64,000 nucleotides of DNA. Origin: Rhododendron vialii (lineage: Eukaryota; Streptophyta; Magnoliopsida; Ericales; Ericaceae). How positions within the stretch are numbered: the first letter of the stretch is position 1; each line of letters starts with the position of its first letter. The position numbers and the translations under genes were made by a program. Positions 34,056-45,390 of this stretch are shown here, one piece after another. Where the stretch lies: NCBI RefSeq assembly GCF_030253575.1, contig NC_080557.1:41740501-41804500 (forward strand), written 5' to 3'. Under the pieces are notes generated by a model, which worked only from the letters and a program-made list of their open reading frames with translations, was not told where the DNA came from and made no database searches.

Positions 34056-34978
34056 GTTAGAATTATTGTTTACAAATTGGGAAGTCTGTGTTTCAACTTT
34101 CAACTTTTTAATATTGAATAGACTTGGGGTAAATATTGCAATGTTTAGTCAGCCAAATACTTGGGCAAACCTACCTTAATTTTTTTTAAGGAAAATTTGT
34201 GTTCTTTGCTATTTTTTTTTGTTGTTGTTGTGATGTTATGTTCTACTGAGTGGCTTGTGGGTACACTCGTCTTTTTCTTTTTCTTTTTTCATCCCATCAA
34301 GCCTAAGGTATCATGTATCAATAATTTGTTTTGTGAATCCTTTTTCGTATTTCACAGAGTATACCGACTAATCTTGATGATCAATCTTATCGTGCGTGCG
34401 GATCAAAAAAAAAAAAATCTTATCGTGCACTAGTAGGGGGGCAATTGAAGCTTGCATTAACGAACCAAACACGTGAATTGATTGAACGGAGATTATAATT
34501 TAAATGTTCTGATGTATTGGTTATCAGTTGGTTATATCATGACACCAATTCCTACCCAGGGATTAATTTGTTTTGCAATTGAATTATTCTTTACTACTCT
34601 TTGTCAAGTGTCAGGTCACATAATCATCGCGTATGATTCCGTTCTTGCCCTCAATTTTTGCTTTAAGTTTCCGATCCCAATTCTGGCTCTCGTGAATTTT
34701 AATACATGAGATGTTTTCATAATGATTTTATACCCTCGCCCCCGCAACTTCACTCACTTACGCACCCGCGCTTGGTGACATGGTCATGAGGGTTCTGCGG
34801 CTATTCATTTGCTCTTTTTAAATGTTCCAGTTTCGGACATGTGCTGCTCTTCTTCAGTTTGATCTACCTTGAGCTTCTAGTATCTTAACCCTGCTTCAAA
34901 TTAAGTTCTTGGGCTATTTTGTTTGAAATCAGAAGGGTAGACTAAGTTTTGCACCAATCTAGAGAAGAGTAGAATAAT

Positions 34979-35111
34979 GGGAAAATGACGGCCAATGACA
35001 TGTTTTGATAATTAATACTCATTTAAGGACATTTTTAGCATTAACAATTGTTTTTAGCATGTCCTTGAAGGGTATTAATTATCAAAACACGTCTTGGACC
35101 GTCATTTTTTC
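34979..35111. mobile_element. Mutator-type MITE, copy 2 (GGGAAAATGACGG family)
   Basis: Starts GGGAAAATGACGGCCAATGA and ends TCTTGGACCGTCATTTTTTC. Perfect 9-bp duplications TAGAATAAT at 34970-34978 and 35112-35120 fix its ends and assign it to the Mutator superfamily. At 133 bases it is nearly a full hairpin. Confidence 0.88.
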
Positions 35112-38060
35112 TAGAATAATTTTACCAAACCAGAACAATATGACCTGATATTTTGGCGGCCTAAAGCAAACTTAAAAAACGTGGAGCTCTTATCGTATAT
35201 CACAAGCAAAACGACAAAAAGATAGGACTTCAAAAACAACGATTATAAGTATCCAACAAGATAGAATTCTAATAATCATACATACATCATGACAAAAAGT
35301 TGCAGCAATTCAGGAGCAAAATTATTTTTTTGGGTATAAAATTGGACTATCTTATTGATGGGCTCAGTTTTAGTGGATCTTAATTTTCTATACCTATAGT
35401 AAAGGTACATACTATATAATTTTGGGGCCCTCGTTTTAAAATTTTTTTGAAGCCTAAAACGATGCTCGCTTCTTCTCAGGGCCGGCACTAACAATATGAG
35501 CTCGCATTTCGAATTTTAAGCTAAGAAAGCTGAAAGAAGAGTTCTACCAAACAGGGCGGCTCCAAAATCCAATCCATTGATCGGTTGGTTGTAGTGCTGA
35601 TGCATTTATTAATACTCATTGTTATGCTTCCATCACAGAGTGGGTTTGGTTTATCTTCTTCCACACATATCGAACTATTTATCCATGTGCAAAAGTAGGT
35701 GGAGAAAGATAAAAAATTGCACACACGGCTGTGGTCTATTTTTCGTGCTATTCAAGTTATAAAATAGCATAGTATTTAGCTCCGTTTTGCTAAGAAAAAT
35801 AAGTATTTATTTGAATTAAAAGGGATATATTGTGAAAGAATGACCAGTCTCGTAAAATGAGAAATGAGTACTTACAAAATAAGAAACTTAGCTATTTTTT
35901 TGCTAAACTTTGCACTACAAAGTACACATTGTTGTAGGAACATATATATCACGTTAGAAGTGAGTGATAATCACTTTAAAGGCTTTGTTTGGTTGGGAAT
36001 TTAGTTTAGTTTAGTTTTGGTAGTAGGTGGAGAGAGAAATATGGTAATGATTGGAGAAAGATAGAGAGAGATGAGAAAATAATAATTGAAAAAATAGGGT
36101 AATGATTGGAAAAAAAAAAAGGATAATAATTGAAAAACTAAACTAAATTGTGAACCGAACACAACCAAAAGAGTTTAAATTCTGCCCGTTGGTGGTAAAA
36201 ACTATGGGTTTTCTGCCACCACCGTTGTGGGTCATCGTACATTTATTTTTACAATTTGATTCGTTCATTTTGTAAGGCACGTAGAGTAAAGTTTTCACAC
36301 AAAAATCAACTTGATCAGACATCGATAGATATATCAGAAATCGAATTTTGATTGAAAAAATGGATGAACCTGAAAACTCTGACAATTATTGAGGGTTTCC
36401 TACAATCTAGCTGAAAAATAGAGAAAGCTATACGGCAACATGCGTTGAAGAAATGGGTTAATTAAAGACTTCTCAAATAATCTACTTATACCTAATCTTT
36501 TGAAAAAAAAATTAGACCAGCCAGCTATTTTGTTGTAGTGGTTACATAATCTACTAGGCGAGCTTTACAAGATGAATGGATCAGTTCATTTAGGCGGTTC
36601 TAATACCGACTCAGATAACGGTCAGCTGCACGGTGCAATTAGAAGGAACAAATTTGGATTTAATTTGCAAGGGATTTAATAGTGGGTTTTGACAGTTTCA
36701 GATTTTTCTGGACGGCCCGGTCCAAGGGTTGATATAGACGCTGGAAAAGCCCAGCCCAACTTCATATCTAGGCCCAATGGAATCTTGTGGATATGGATTG
36801 TGGGTTTCTTCCAAATTGCTGTGTTTTCTAGAATTAAAGGAGAATTTTTTTTTAATCTCATTCACAAAACCCTCCCTCTCCAACTTTAGCTTCAAATTTG
36901 AAGGTTTCAATTCTTTTCAAGGCTTTGTTTTCAACTTGTTACTTTTTCAGAACGAAAAATAATAAGTAATAATTTGAAGTTTCCTTTCTAGAATTGAAAG
37001 AGTCATGCCAAATTTACGTTGGATTTGACCTTTCAAATGGCAGTAAAAAGACCCGTCGTTACTTTGTCCCGTGAAATTTGAAGGATCCCGTTGAAGCTGC
37101 TCTAATATCTGTGTTTGTAAGGTGTTTAATTATTGGGCTTACAAGGTGAAGTGGTTAAATTGGAGTGTGTAAGTTTGTTAATGGAGATAAAGAGGACATC
37201 AAGTGTTGCTTGAGCTTAACAAAACATCATGATGATCAAGTGGTCTAGCCTTGTTCTGCTAACTAAAATAAGTATTTATTTTTTAAAATTAAAAGTAATA
37301 TATTATAAGAGAATGATTTATCTCGTAAAAAAGAAATACATACTTAAGAAAATAAGGACTTTAGCGGAACGGATTATCTATAGCCTAGAAATCCTTGTCC
37401 AAATTGAGATGAGTGGGCCGTAAGTGTTCTATATATGTCCAAACAATATTAATTGCTAGGTGGGGGGATTATTTGGCCCATGCCAAGTATGGAAAAAGTT
37501 GTCTAGGTAGTGCCGCAGTGGGCGACGAAAAATTATTTGGTCGTGTTCGGGTACCACGTGGCACGGAATATGTTCTCATAAAGGGTGGGGAAAAAGTCTT
37601 GGATGACGTGGCTGAATGTAATTATCGAAAGTACGTAATACGTATTACAGTAACTTCTATCTTTTTCATGAAAAAAATGAGATGGGCCTTTTTGAATGGT
37701 AAAATAAGTACAAATAAGTTCTGGAATTTTGCGATCGAGAATGGCTATGTAGTTTTAGGGCCAGTTTGGTTGCACTAGTTGATTTTCTATAGGACCTTTC
37801 CCTTTCTTTACAAAATTTCAGGCAAACCCAATACTACTTAAAGATGTTATGGGACGTGAGCAACGAATTAACATACATGACTTAGTAATTTTTAGATTCT
37901 TAACTAGTAAGAGTTGATTAGGTTTGACGAATTATAAAAAAAAGAAAGAGAGAGAGCTTGTTTGTAGGACTTGTACTGCACTTATTGAATTCTCCAACAA
38001 GGGGTGCCCTAAGAATGCAGCTTTAATTGCATGCCTTTGCTACGCGGTGATATGACATGT

Positions 38061-38280
38061 CATGACGATAGCTTAAATGGTAACAGGAATGAGCTTTAAA
38101 CTCGAACATTATGAGTTTGAAATCTAACAATCTCTTGGGACCAGGTTGCAAGAAAGAAATCTCTTGTACGTAGATTCCCAAATATTTCAGGCGTGGATGG
38201 CATGCTTTTGACCTGAGTAGGAAAGAAAATAGTCGAGATACGTGTAAGCTGACCCAAACACCTTTAATTGTCGAAAAAAA
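38061..38280 (+). mobile_element. tRNA-derived SINE
   Basis: A-box-like GATAGCTTAAATGGTAACAG and B-box-like GAGTTTGAAATCT occur at the 5' end with usual spacing. The 3' part carries AGTCGAGATACGTGTAAGCT then GACCCAAACACC and ends in an A-rich tail, the module also seen at 40665, 48468 and 53495. Confidence 0.6.
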
Positions 38281-39597
38281 GAAGAAAGATAGTACGACAT
38301 GTCAATTTTGAATGCTGTCTTTTAAGATTTCTCTTTGGAAATGGAGGCTAGGCCGGTGTTAGGTACCTTTGGTGGCCTGGCCTGGCCCTTGTTCTTCCAC
38401 AATTGTACTCACACTAGCTTTAATTTGCTTTGTTGGCCATAATAAAAAAGTGATCGAAAGCTCATGGAATGGACGTATATCACGAGTACCAAACTAGAAT
38501 TTTTTTTTGCATAGTATTTTAAAGTGTAAAAATCATTCACTTTAATGTGATACTCACTTGACCACATCTAGCTACGATCAAATTCACATTCATATATGCT
38601 ATTGTCATGATATACATAATGTTGACATGACGACAAATCTGTGCATGAAAGAAAGGGGTCTACAAAGACATTTGTTTTTGAGAGAGAGAGAGAGAGAGAG
38701 AGGTGGTTGTACATGAATGCATGTTTCTAAAGCTGCAATGCATGTTTCCTTTCCAACTATGCATTTCTCTTCATGAGAGAGAGAGAGAGAGAGAGAGTTG
38801 CTTTTTAGCATGAAAATGAGAGCAAAAAAGCCGTGATTGTCTGTCAAAGCTATACGCAGGGAATTAGATTCCAACTCCACCAACCTTAGCTTCAATAGCG
38901 AACACATTCGGAGTAGTAGTAGTATTAATTAAAGCTTCCTATAGTTTCATTTCATGAGTATTAAACAAGTGAAAACACATCGATCCAAAATATATAAGTA
39001 CTAAAGGAACAATTTTGTTTATGTTTTATTTTTCGATGGGTATAGTTATTATTAGTTGTACATTAGATAATTTTAGTGTTAATACTCCTATATATATAGC
39101 CACTGAAATTGTGGGATCAATTAATTATCATGCAAGGAAGAACGTGTTCCGCCTCATACTTTGCTGCCAAAAAACGGCTGGTGTTGTCACGACGTGTGGG
39201 CAATTAGTAGATTAGGCCTAAAAAAATTTGTGTAGTGGAGTCAGTACGTAGAAACAGACAATTTTTTTTTGTTTTTTTGTAACTAGTGTCTAAGTCAGCT
39301 TGCACACGACATATGCCTCATTACTGCGGATAAGAATTAGGTAAAAAAGAAAATCAGTTACAACAATAGTACTATTTCCCAATACGGTGTGGTTAGTACA
39401 AGTTAGGGGAACTAGTTCCATGAAGGCCAAAGGGTGCAACCGTGCAAGGTGGTGGTCCTGGTGGAAAGTGGAAACATGCATGGATTTATGCTTTAATGTC
39501 CAGCCGCCCTCTTTTTTTTTTTTTGTCACTCGATAGATGTATAGTCTATTCCTAAGAAAATGGAGAAATGGTAACGCTAAGCAGCATACTGACATAA

Positions 39598-39740
39598 GGG
39601 TGGGGCAAGCCCAAATTAAAGGGCATCAACCACTTCACCAACCACTCGTGCTCTTAATAAGAATCGAACTCTGATATTTTGTTTGAAAGAGGTGAGGAAA
39701 TGTCATTGACTTACGAGCCATTGGCCGACCGCCCCTAGCT
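39598..39740 (-). mobile_element. SINE-like sequence, minus strand
   Basis: The reverse strand shows GGCCAATGGCTCGTAAGTCA as an A-box region and AGAGTTCGATTC as a B box about 45 bases later. The 3' end is not clear. Confidence 0.45.
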
Positions 39741-40620
39741 TGATAACATGTGCATTAGGACCAGTAAGTAAAGGTACAATAATTAACATTAACTGGCAAC
39801 AAGAAATCCCGACCGTGAGAATCTGACTATAAAGATTAGATCAGGCCAACGGTGTCTATCTATACTATAGCCTGCCTTTGTGTCTCTCTCTACCTCTCAA
39901 GGTTTCGGGGCCCTCCATTACATGGGTTTCATCAGAGCACATGACTCTTCCAGATTCGTAGGAGTATTTTTCAGTACCCATTGCGCATGGTGAAACCTAC
40001 AGTACTTGTGAATTGTGATCAACTTGAGACCTCGATTAATTTAAAAAGACAAAGAACTTGGCATATCTGAATGTTTAGATTGATCGAGCTAGCATCTCCA
40101 ACAATTAATATTTGATTCAGGCGCGCGGTGGGTTTGCTGTTTTTAGTACTGTTCGATTTGCGACTTGCGACTTGCGAGGGTGGGTTGCGGTGGTTAGGGA
40201 CGGGGAAGAGAGAGGGGTGACAATCGCGGTCGTGGGTTGCTGAGGAAGGAGAGCCTCGGAGGCAGAAGGGCTCTCCTGGGAAGAGAGAAATGGAAGGGAT
40301 CATTTCTTATTTCACGTTTATTTGTTTCACCTAGTAATTTCTCTCTTCAAGTTTTAATTAAAAAAAATTGAGTTGAAATCTTAATTATTACTACAATAAT
40401 TGCCTACGTAAATTGGTGTGTGAAATTACTCTTCTACCCTTTCTAAAAAAACAAAAAACAAATTCTTACTACAAGTTACAATCACTAGTGTTCTAGTCAA
40501 ATCTCCACAAAAGAGGGGAGAAAGAGAAGGTGAGGATTCCTGTGAAAACAAACAGAAAATGGGTGGGTCTTATCAGTTCTTATGGGATCGGGTCATGCGA
40601 ACTTTTGCTTCCGATTTATT

Positions 40621-40716
40621 TAATTGGGGCCTTTGCGAGTAGGCGGTGGAATTGAGCACCCAGAAGTAGTCGAGGTATGTGAAAACTAACTCGGACACCT
40701 AAATTATTAAAAAATA
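40621..40716 (+). mobile_element. truncated SINE (3' part only)
   Basis: AGTAGTCGAGGTATGTGAAA followed by CTCGGACACCTAAATTATTAAAA matches the 3' module of the other copies. The promoter half is absent. Confidence 0.5.
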
Positions 40717-40984
40717 TATATACAAGAAATGGGTTGGACCAATTTTGCCTATAATACAAGTTACCAAACAGGGCGTCTCTCTCTCTCTTCCATGCATGAG
40801 TCACTATCTCTTTTTTTCTTTCCCAGCACTAACTCACAGTATTCCAGATAGGAAACCTAAAGACGAAGAAACTCCCCCCACTCAAAACCCTAAAAATATA
40901 TAATAAAACACAAAAGACATTTGAGAAAAGACATTTGAGAGAATGTTAGAAAAAATTTAAAAAACTAAACAAGAATAAAGTCCC

Positions 40985-40985
40985 T

Positions 40986-41022
<37 letters not shown>
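40985..41022. repeat. (CT)n microsatellite upstream of the Dof gene
   Basis: About 19 CT units 120-155 bases before the Dof ATG, close to the candidate TATA motif TATATTT at 41071. Confidence 0.9.
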
Positions 41023-41026
<4 letters not shown>

Positions 41027-41140
41027 TTCTCTCTCCTCTTCACCTCTCACTAGAATTCTCCTAGCCTCCATATATTTCCCTGCAAAAAAATTCCCATCAA
41101 CCTTTATTAAAGATAGATAAAGATCACAACCAAGGAAAAC

Positions 41141-42296
41141 ATGTTCTCCACATCCGTTCCAGTCTTTTTAGATCATCCCAATTGGAACCAGGTAAGGTAT
41201 AAACTATAAATTAAGGTTCCTTCGATTTCTTTCCACATCCTGAAAATCGGTATTATTTATTTAAAAGATCAGTATTTTTTTTTTTTCATATTAATTACTC
41301 TGTGTGTAAGCTCCACAGGCCGAGCTCCCCCGGGGTGATCTAGGGTTTTTCACTTTGCATCATTATCTTCTTGAATACACCAAATTTGTTTACATTTTTA
41401 GTTCACTTTCTTTTCTTTGTGTGTGTGTTTTTTAGGAACAACAACCAGATCACCAATTACAAGGATATTGTGGCAGCCAAAATTATGAACTTGAGCTGCC
41501 CCCGCCGCCCCAAGTGGCTGGCGGGGGTGCCCCGATCAAAGCTAACTCAACGGCTGATAGAGCCCGGCAAGCTAAACTACCACAGCCGGAGGCAGGTCTA
41601 AAATGCCCCCGGTGCGATTCTGCTAACACAAAATTTTGCTACTTCAACAACTACAACCTCTCTCAGCCCCGCCACTTCTGCAAGACATGTCGCCGGTACT
41701 GGACTAGGGGAGGCTCCCTGAGGAATATTCCTGTAGGCGGAGGTTGCCGGAAAAACAAGAGGTGCAAAAATAAAAGTAGTTCAAAATCTCATCATCAAGC
41801 GATGAACATCACAAAGAGTGCCAGTACTAGTACTCCCTCCAGACGCAGCGCTGAAACACCGAATTATTTTCTCACTCCACCACCACAATTGCAAATGCCC
41901 TTCACGGATGGTATACAAAATTGTGGTGGGGGCAACTTGGGTATTGGTGGGTTTCAGCCAAAAATCGCAACAGAAGGTGGTGGTGGTGGTGGTGGGGAGG
42001 CTTGTTTAGGGTTTCAGAGTGGGAGTAGCGATTTCTTATCGGTAGGAGTGGCGGAGCAGTGGCGGTTGCCTTTCTTGACCGGCCTTGAGTCGTCACGGGC
42101 GGATTTTTTCTTATACCAAGGCCATGAAGATGTTGAAGCAAGATCTGGCAACAGCACTAATCACCTGCAGGCTCCAGTGAAACTGGAAGAGAACCAATTA
42201 GGGCTTAATTTATCAAGTAGTGATCAGTTTTGGGGTGGAAATCAATGGCCAGAATTCTCAGGTCTCAATCCTTCTTCCACTAGCAATCTCCTCTGA
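41141..42296 (+). CDS. Dof-type zinc-finger transcription factor
   Basis: Two exons, 41141-41191 and 41436-42296, join in phase 0 (donor AACCAG/GTAAGG, acceptor TTTTTTAG/GAACAA) to 303 residues. The Dof finger is C74-x2-C77-x21-C99-x2-C102, followed by [20 protein letters not shown]. It binds AAAG-core DNA in the nucleus. The 17-residue first exon ending LDHPNWNQ, followed by one intron, a proline-rich linker and a [12 protein letters not shown] block before the finger, is the layout I know from Arabidopsis Dof1.1, Dof2.4 and Dof5.1, the group that includes PEAR-type procambial factors. I cannot fix the exact orthologue. The tail is rich in Ser, Asn and Gly, with a Gly run near residue 170. 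CT repeats in the leader may influence expression. Confidence 0.95.
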
Positions 42297-43741
42297 CCAT
42301 TTCTTTGATTGTTTTTGCTAGCTAATTATAGTCTGTAATTAATTAATTAATCTTTATGTGGTTTTTCTTTTTCTTATTTAAGTTTTTCAGAAGCAATGGT
42401 GACTACTTGTGTGCTTTAAGCTGTGTTTAAGGAATTGTGTGTGAAAATGTGTGATTTTGTTTTGTGGCTGATTTTCTATGAGAAATGATCTGATTTGAAC
42501 TCCATGGCCTTCAACTTGCCATTCTCTTTATTCATCAGCATTAGTTTGAGGAGGATCTCTATTCATACTGTTCTTCGTAAGTCCAAAGTTGTTCAGTAGG
42601 ATACGTTCCTATCCTCCGATTAATATTAATGGCTCCGCGGTTTGTGGTCCACTGGGATCACCAGGCAAGGGGGATGATCCACACCCGGAGAAATGAAATT
42701 ACGAAAACAAAGAGAAGAACAAGGCCGAAAGCTTATCAGCCAGTCTAGGTCCAATATTGATGCGTGTCCCTTGTGTTAAGCATGACTCACTTTTGAATCA
42801 TTTAGGATCCCAACAAGCGGAATAGCTGGTCTCATTCGACTGCTGCTACCTGACAGCTCCTGACTGAGAGCTAAACCTAACTTGACTTTCTGGCTTCCTT
42901 TCTCTGCCGGCCCCTTCCGTCCCATCAAACTCGGGAAACACGCCGGGTTCTTTCGATTGGCGGAGTTTTTTTGACCTAATTGTACAGAGAACTCACCAAA
43001 TTGCTCGATCATTACTGGTATGACCCCCTACTACTGGTTCACAAAATCAAAGCTTTGTTTCGATTGAAATTTACGTTATAGTACTAAGTTGAGCTAATTG
43101 GGTTTCTAAATGTAATCAAGGAAAACAAAAGACCGATTACTGCAGGGATGAACCCAATTGCTGGAATAAGAACCATAAAAGAAAAGACCTATTAAACCGA
43201 TCTCATGAATACATTACCGGTTACGGTAGAAGTTATTTTGGTTGAAAATCCTTACGATTTACCAACATGACTTGCACGTAGAAAATTAAGTTGGTGCATG
43301 CATGTCTTCTAAGGTCTGCTGGTTATATATATGCACCGTCTCCACTGGGTTATGCCTGAATAGTAGTAGTAATTTTTTAGTGACAATTTTTTGAATGATA
43401 CAGTGTTAATTATTTGCGCGATCCTGGGTAATTTGTGCCATAATAGAAATGTCACTTGGGTCTTTTGACAATTGAGACATGTAGTACTGGTTATGCCATT
43501 CTGAATCTTTTCGCGTGCGGCGGTGCCAAAATGCCATAATCTTGCTTGAATGGTTGCCGGAATACCTGTTGCTCCAATGGTGCAAATCTTGCCATTTCAG
43601 AATGCCATGTTTGGCAAGCTATGTGAATTTTTATTTTTTCTATAACCCATTTGTTCAAACTAGCTTACACGAATTGACTAATTCTGAAGAATTAATCAAA
43701 TGCATTATCCACTAACAGAGGCCAAATTAAAGGCGTAGCTT

Positions 43742-43866
43742 CCTATGGACGGACCCATGCATAGGAATTGATATCACCTGAAAAGTTTCGAACCTAAAAC
43801 TTAAAGGGAAGCAAATGCCAATTGTATCATGCCTCGACTATCAGGCCAACAACCCCTTGGGGTCGG
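43742..43866 (-). mobile_element. SINE-like sequence, minus strand
   Basis: The reverse strand shows GTTGGCCTGATAGTCGAGG (A-box region) and TAGGTTCGAAACTT (B box), then a short body. Spacing between boxes fits a tRNA-type promoter. Confidence 0.45.
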
Positions 43867-44229
43867 CAATGTGGAACTTTCTGTTAATCAATTGTTCAGT
43901 TCTCCTGAAAATTGTTTTTTTAACGTTTTTTTACCACACATCTATATAGGATCTATGCATATTGTAAGTGCACGCATCTACACAAAGGTAAACTGAGAAG
44001 GGTGTTTTGGGCCATTTCCATTTCTTAGACGAAGTTGCGGTAACTCTACAGCCATTTTAACGGTTTGGCGTTGCTGAAAGAGCAAGTCCATCTTTGTGCC
44101 AAATTCTATATCAACAATTAATATTGGCAAAATCCTCTCCAGTAACCCTGTGCCAAACTCAATACCAAATTTGGCAATTGTCAAAACTTTCCACATTATC
44201 CAAGTCATTGATGTGATCAATTTAATTTA

Positions 44230-44353
44230 GGAAAATGATATTGACACTCCAAAAATTGATACATGCACTCCAAAATCAGTGTAATTTCAAAGCCACTTTC
44301 CTTTGTTTTTTGAAGTGCTTCCGTCAATTTTTGAAGTGTCAATATCATTTCCC
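44230..44353. mobile_element. foldback MITE, GGAAAATGATATTGACAC family
   Basis: GGAAAATGATATTGACACTC at the left is mirrored by AGTGTCAATATCATTTCC at the right. TTAATTTA flanks both sides (44222-44229 and 44354-44361), extending to a 9-mer with one mismatch. The termini resemble those of the GGGAAAATGACGG family. Confidence 0.6.
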
Positions 44354-44567
44354 TTAATTTAACAATCTAGACTCTAGATTTGAGTTTGTGCCAAAAAGTT
44401 CCAAATTAACCAGTGTATATTTTTGGACCTTTTAACAGTACCATAAACCAAGAGATGAAGTTGCTCTCACTAGCTGGACAATTAAGAACTGTGAGCCTCA
44501 TCAGAAAAGTAGCACGAGCTAGCTAGTACAAAGTTTTGTCCACTTATATATATATCAGAAAACCTAG

Positions 44568-44900
44568 AGGGACCGACAGGGTTCCTACCGAAATTGTACC
44601 GACGGCCGCGCCGGGTTGTTTCTGACCGCTAGACGGCCGATCCGATCTGTTTAAAAATTCTAAAAAAAAAAACGAGGGGGCCTCCGCGAAAATCAATGAC
44701 ATCCGATGTATGTATATATATACGAAAAATAGAGTGTTTAGATCAAACACCTTACACACATTGGATGCCATTGATTCTCGCTTAGGCTCCCTCGTTGTTT
44801 TTTTTTAAGAATTTTTGGACGGCTCAAATCGGCTGTTCGGCGGCCGAAGACGGCCCAACGCGGCAGTCGATACGATTTCGGTAGGGACCCGTCGGTCCCT
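44568..44900. mobile_element. foldback MITE, ends AGGGACCGACAGGG
   Basis: AGGGACCGACAGGGTTCCTA at the left is mirrored by TAGGGACCCGTCGGTCCCT at the right. Deeper pairing includes GGGGGCCTCCG with CTTAGGCTCCCTC and AATCAATGACATCC with GGATGCCATTGATT. A partial copy of the right end recurs at about 45465-45518. Confidence 0.6.
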
Positions 44901-44915
44901 ATAACAAGACTTTAT

Positions 44916-44972
<57 letters not shown>

Positions 44973-45010
44973 GTCTCCTTCTCTTAAGGACCACCTTAAC
45001 TTAATAAAAT

Positions 45011-45309
45011 AAGGACCTCCCTTTCCCGATCGAATTTCGATGATTCGAACCGCTTAATGTGTTCAGAGCGTGATTTTAAGGGTACACACGAGAAATCGGC
45101 AAAAAAAAAGATCGGGAAGGGCTTCATCCTAGCAGTTTTTGTTTTTGTTTTTATCAAACGGTTCAAATTAAAACTGCTCAGATGAAGACCTTCCCGGTCT
45201 TTTTTTTTGCCGATTCCTCGCGAATACCCTTAAAATCACGTTCTGAACACATTGAGCGGCTTGGATCATCAAAATTCAAACGGAAAATGGGAAAAATGGA
45301 AAGGTCCTT
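45011..45309. mobile_element. long near-perfect foldback (hairpin) element
   Basis: The arms pair almost throughout: AAGGACCTCCCTTTCC with GGAAAATGGG and AAGGTCCTT, TTAATGTGTTCAGAGCGTGA with TCACGTTCTGAACACATTGA, GATTTTAAGGGTA with TACCCTTAAAATC, ATCGGCAAAAAAAAAGATCG with GTCTTTTTTTTTGCCGAT. A loop of about 50 bases lies near 45140-45180. Similar AAGGACCACCTTA blocks extend both sides (44984 and 45323). Confidence 0.65.
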
Positions 45310-45352
45310 ATTTTAACTAAAATAAGGACCACCTTATTTGAAAATGACTGTA

Positions 45353-45390
<38 letters not shown>

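Larger units (their letters stand above)
33707..41140. other. 7.4-kb stretch upstream of the Dof gene
   Basis: No supported gene. Contains a foldback element at 33928-34055, a Mutator-type MITE at 34979-35111, SINE copies at 38061-38280, 39598-39740 (minus strand) and a truncated one at about 40621-40716, and GA tracts near 38681-38701 and 38778-38795. A 121-codon open frame at 37413-37778 has no recognised domain. The Dof promoter should be in the last kilobase. Confidence 0.5.

Noticed and set aside
37413-37778. 121-codon open frame
   Set aside because: No recognised domain and it begins without an ATG context (the first codon is GTG). Composition is like surrounding intergenic DNA.
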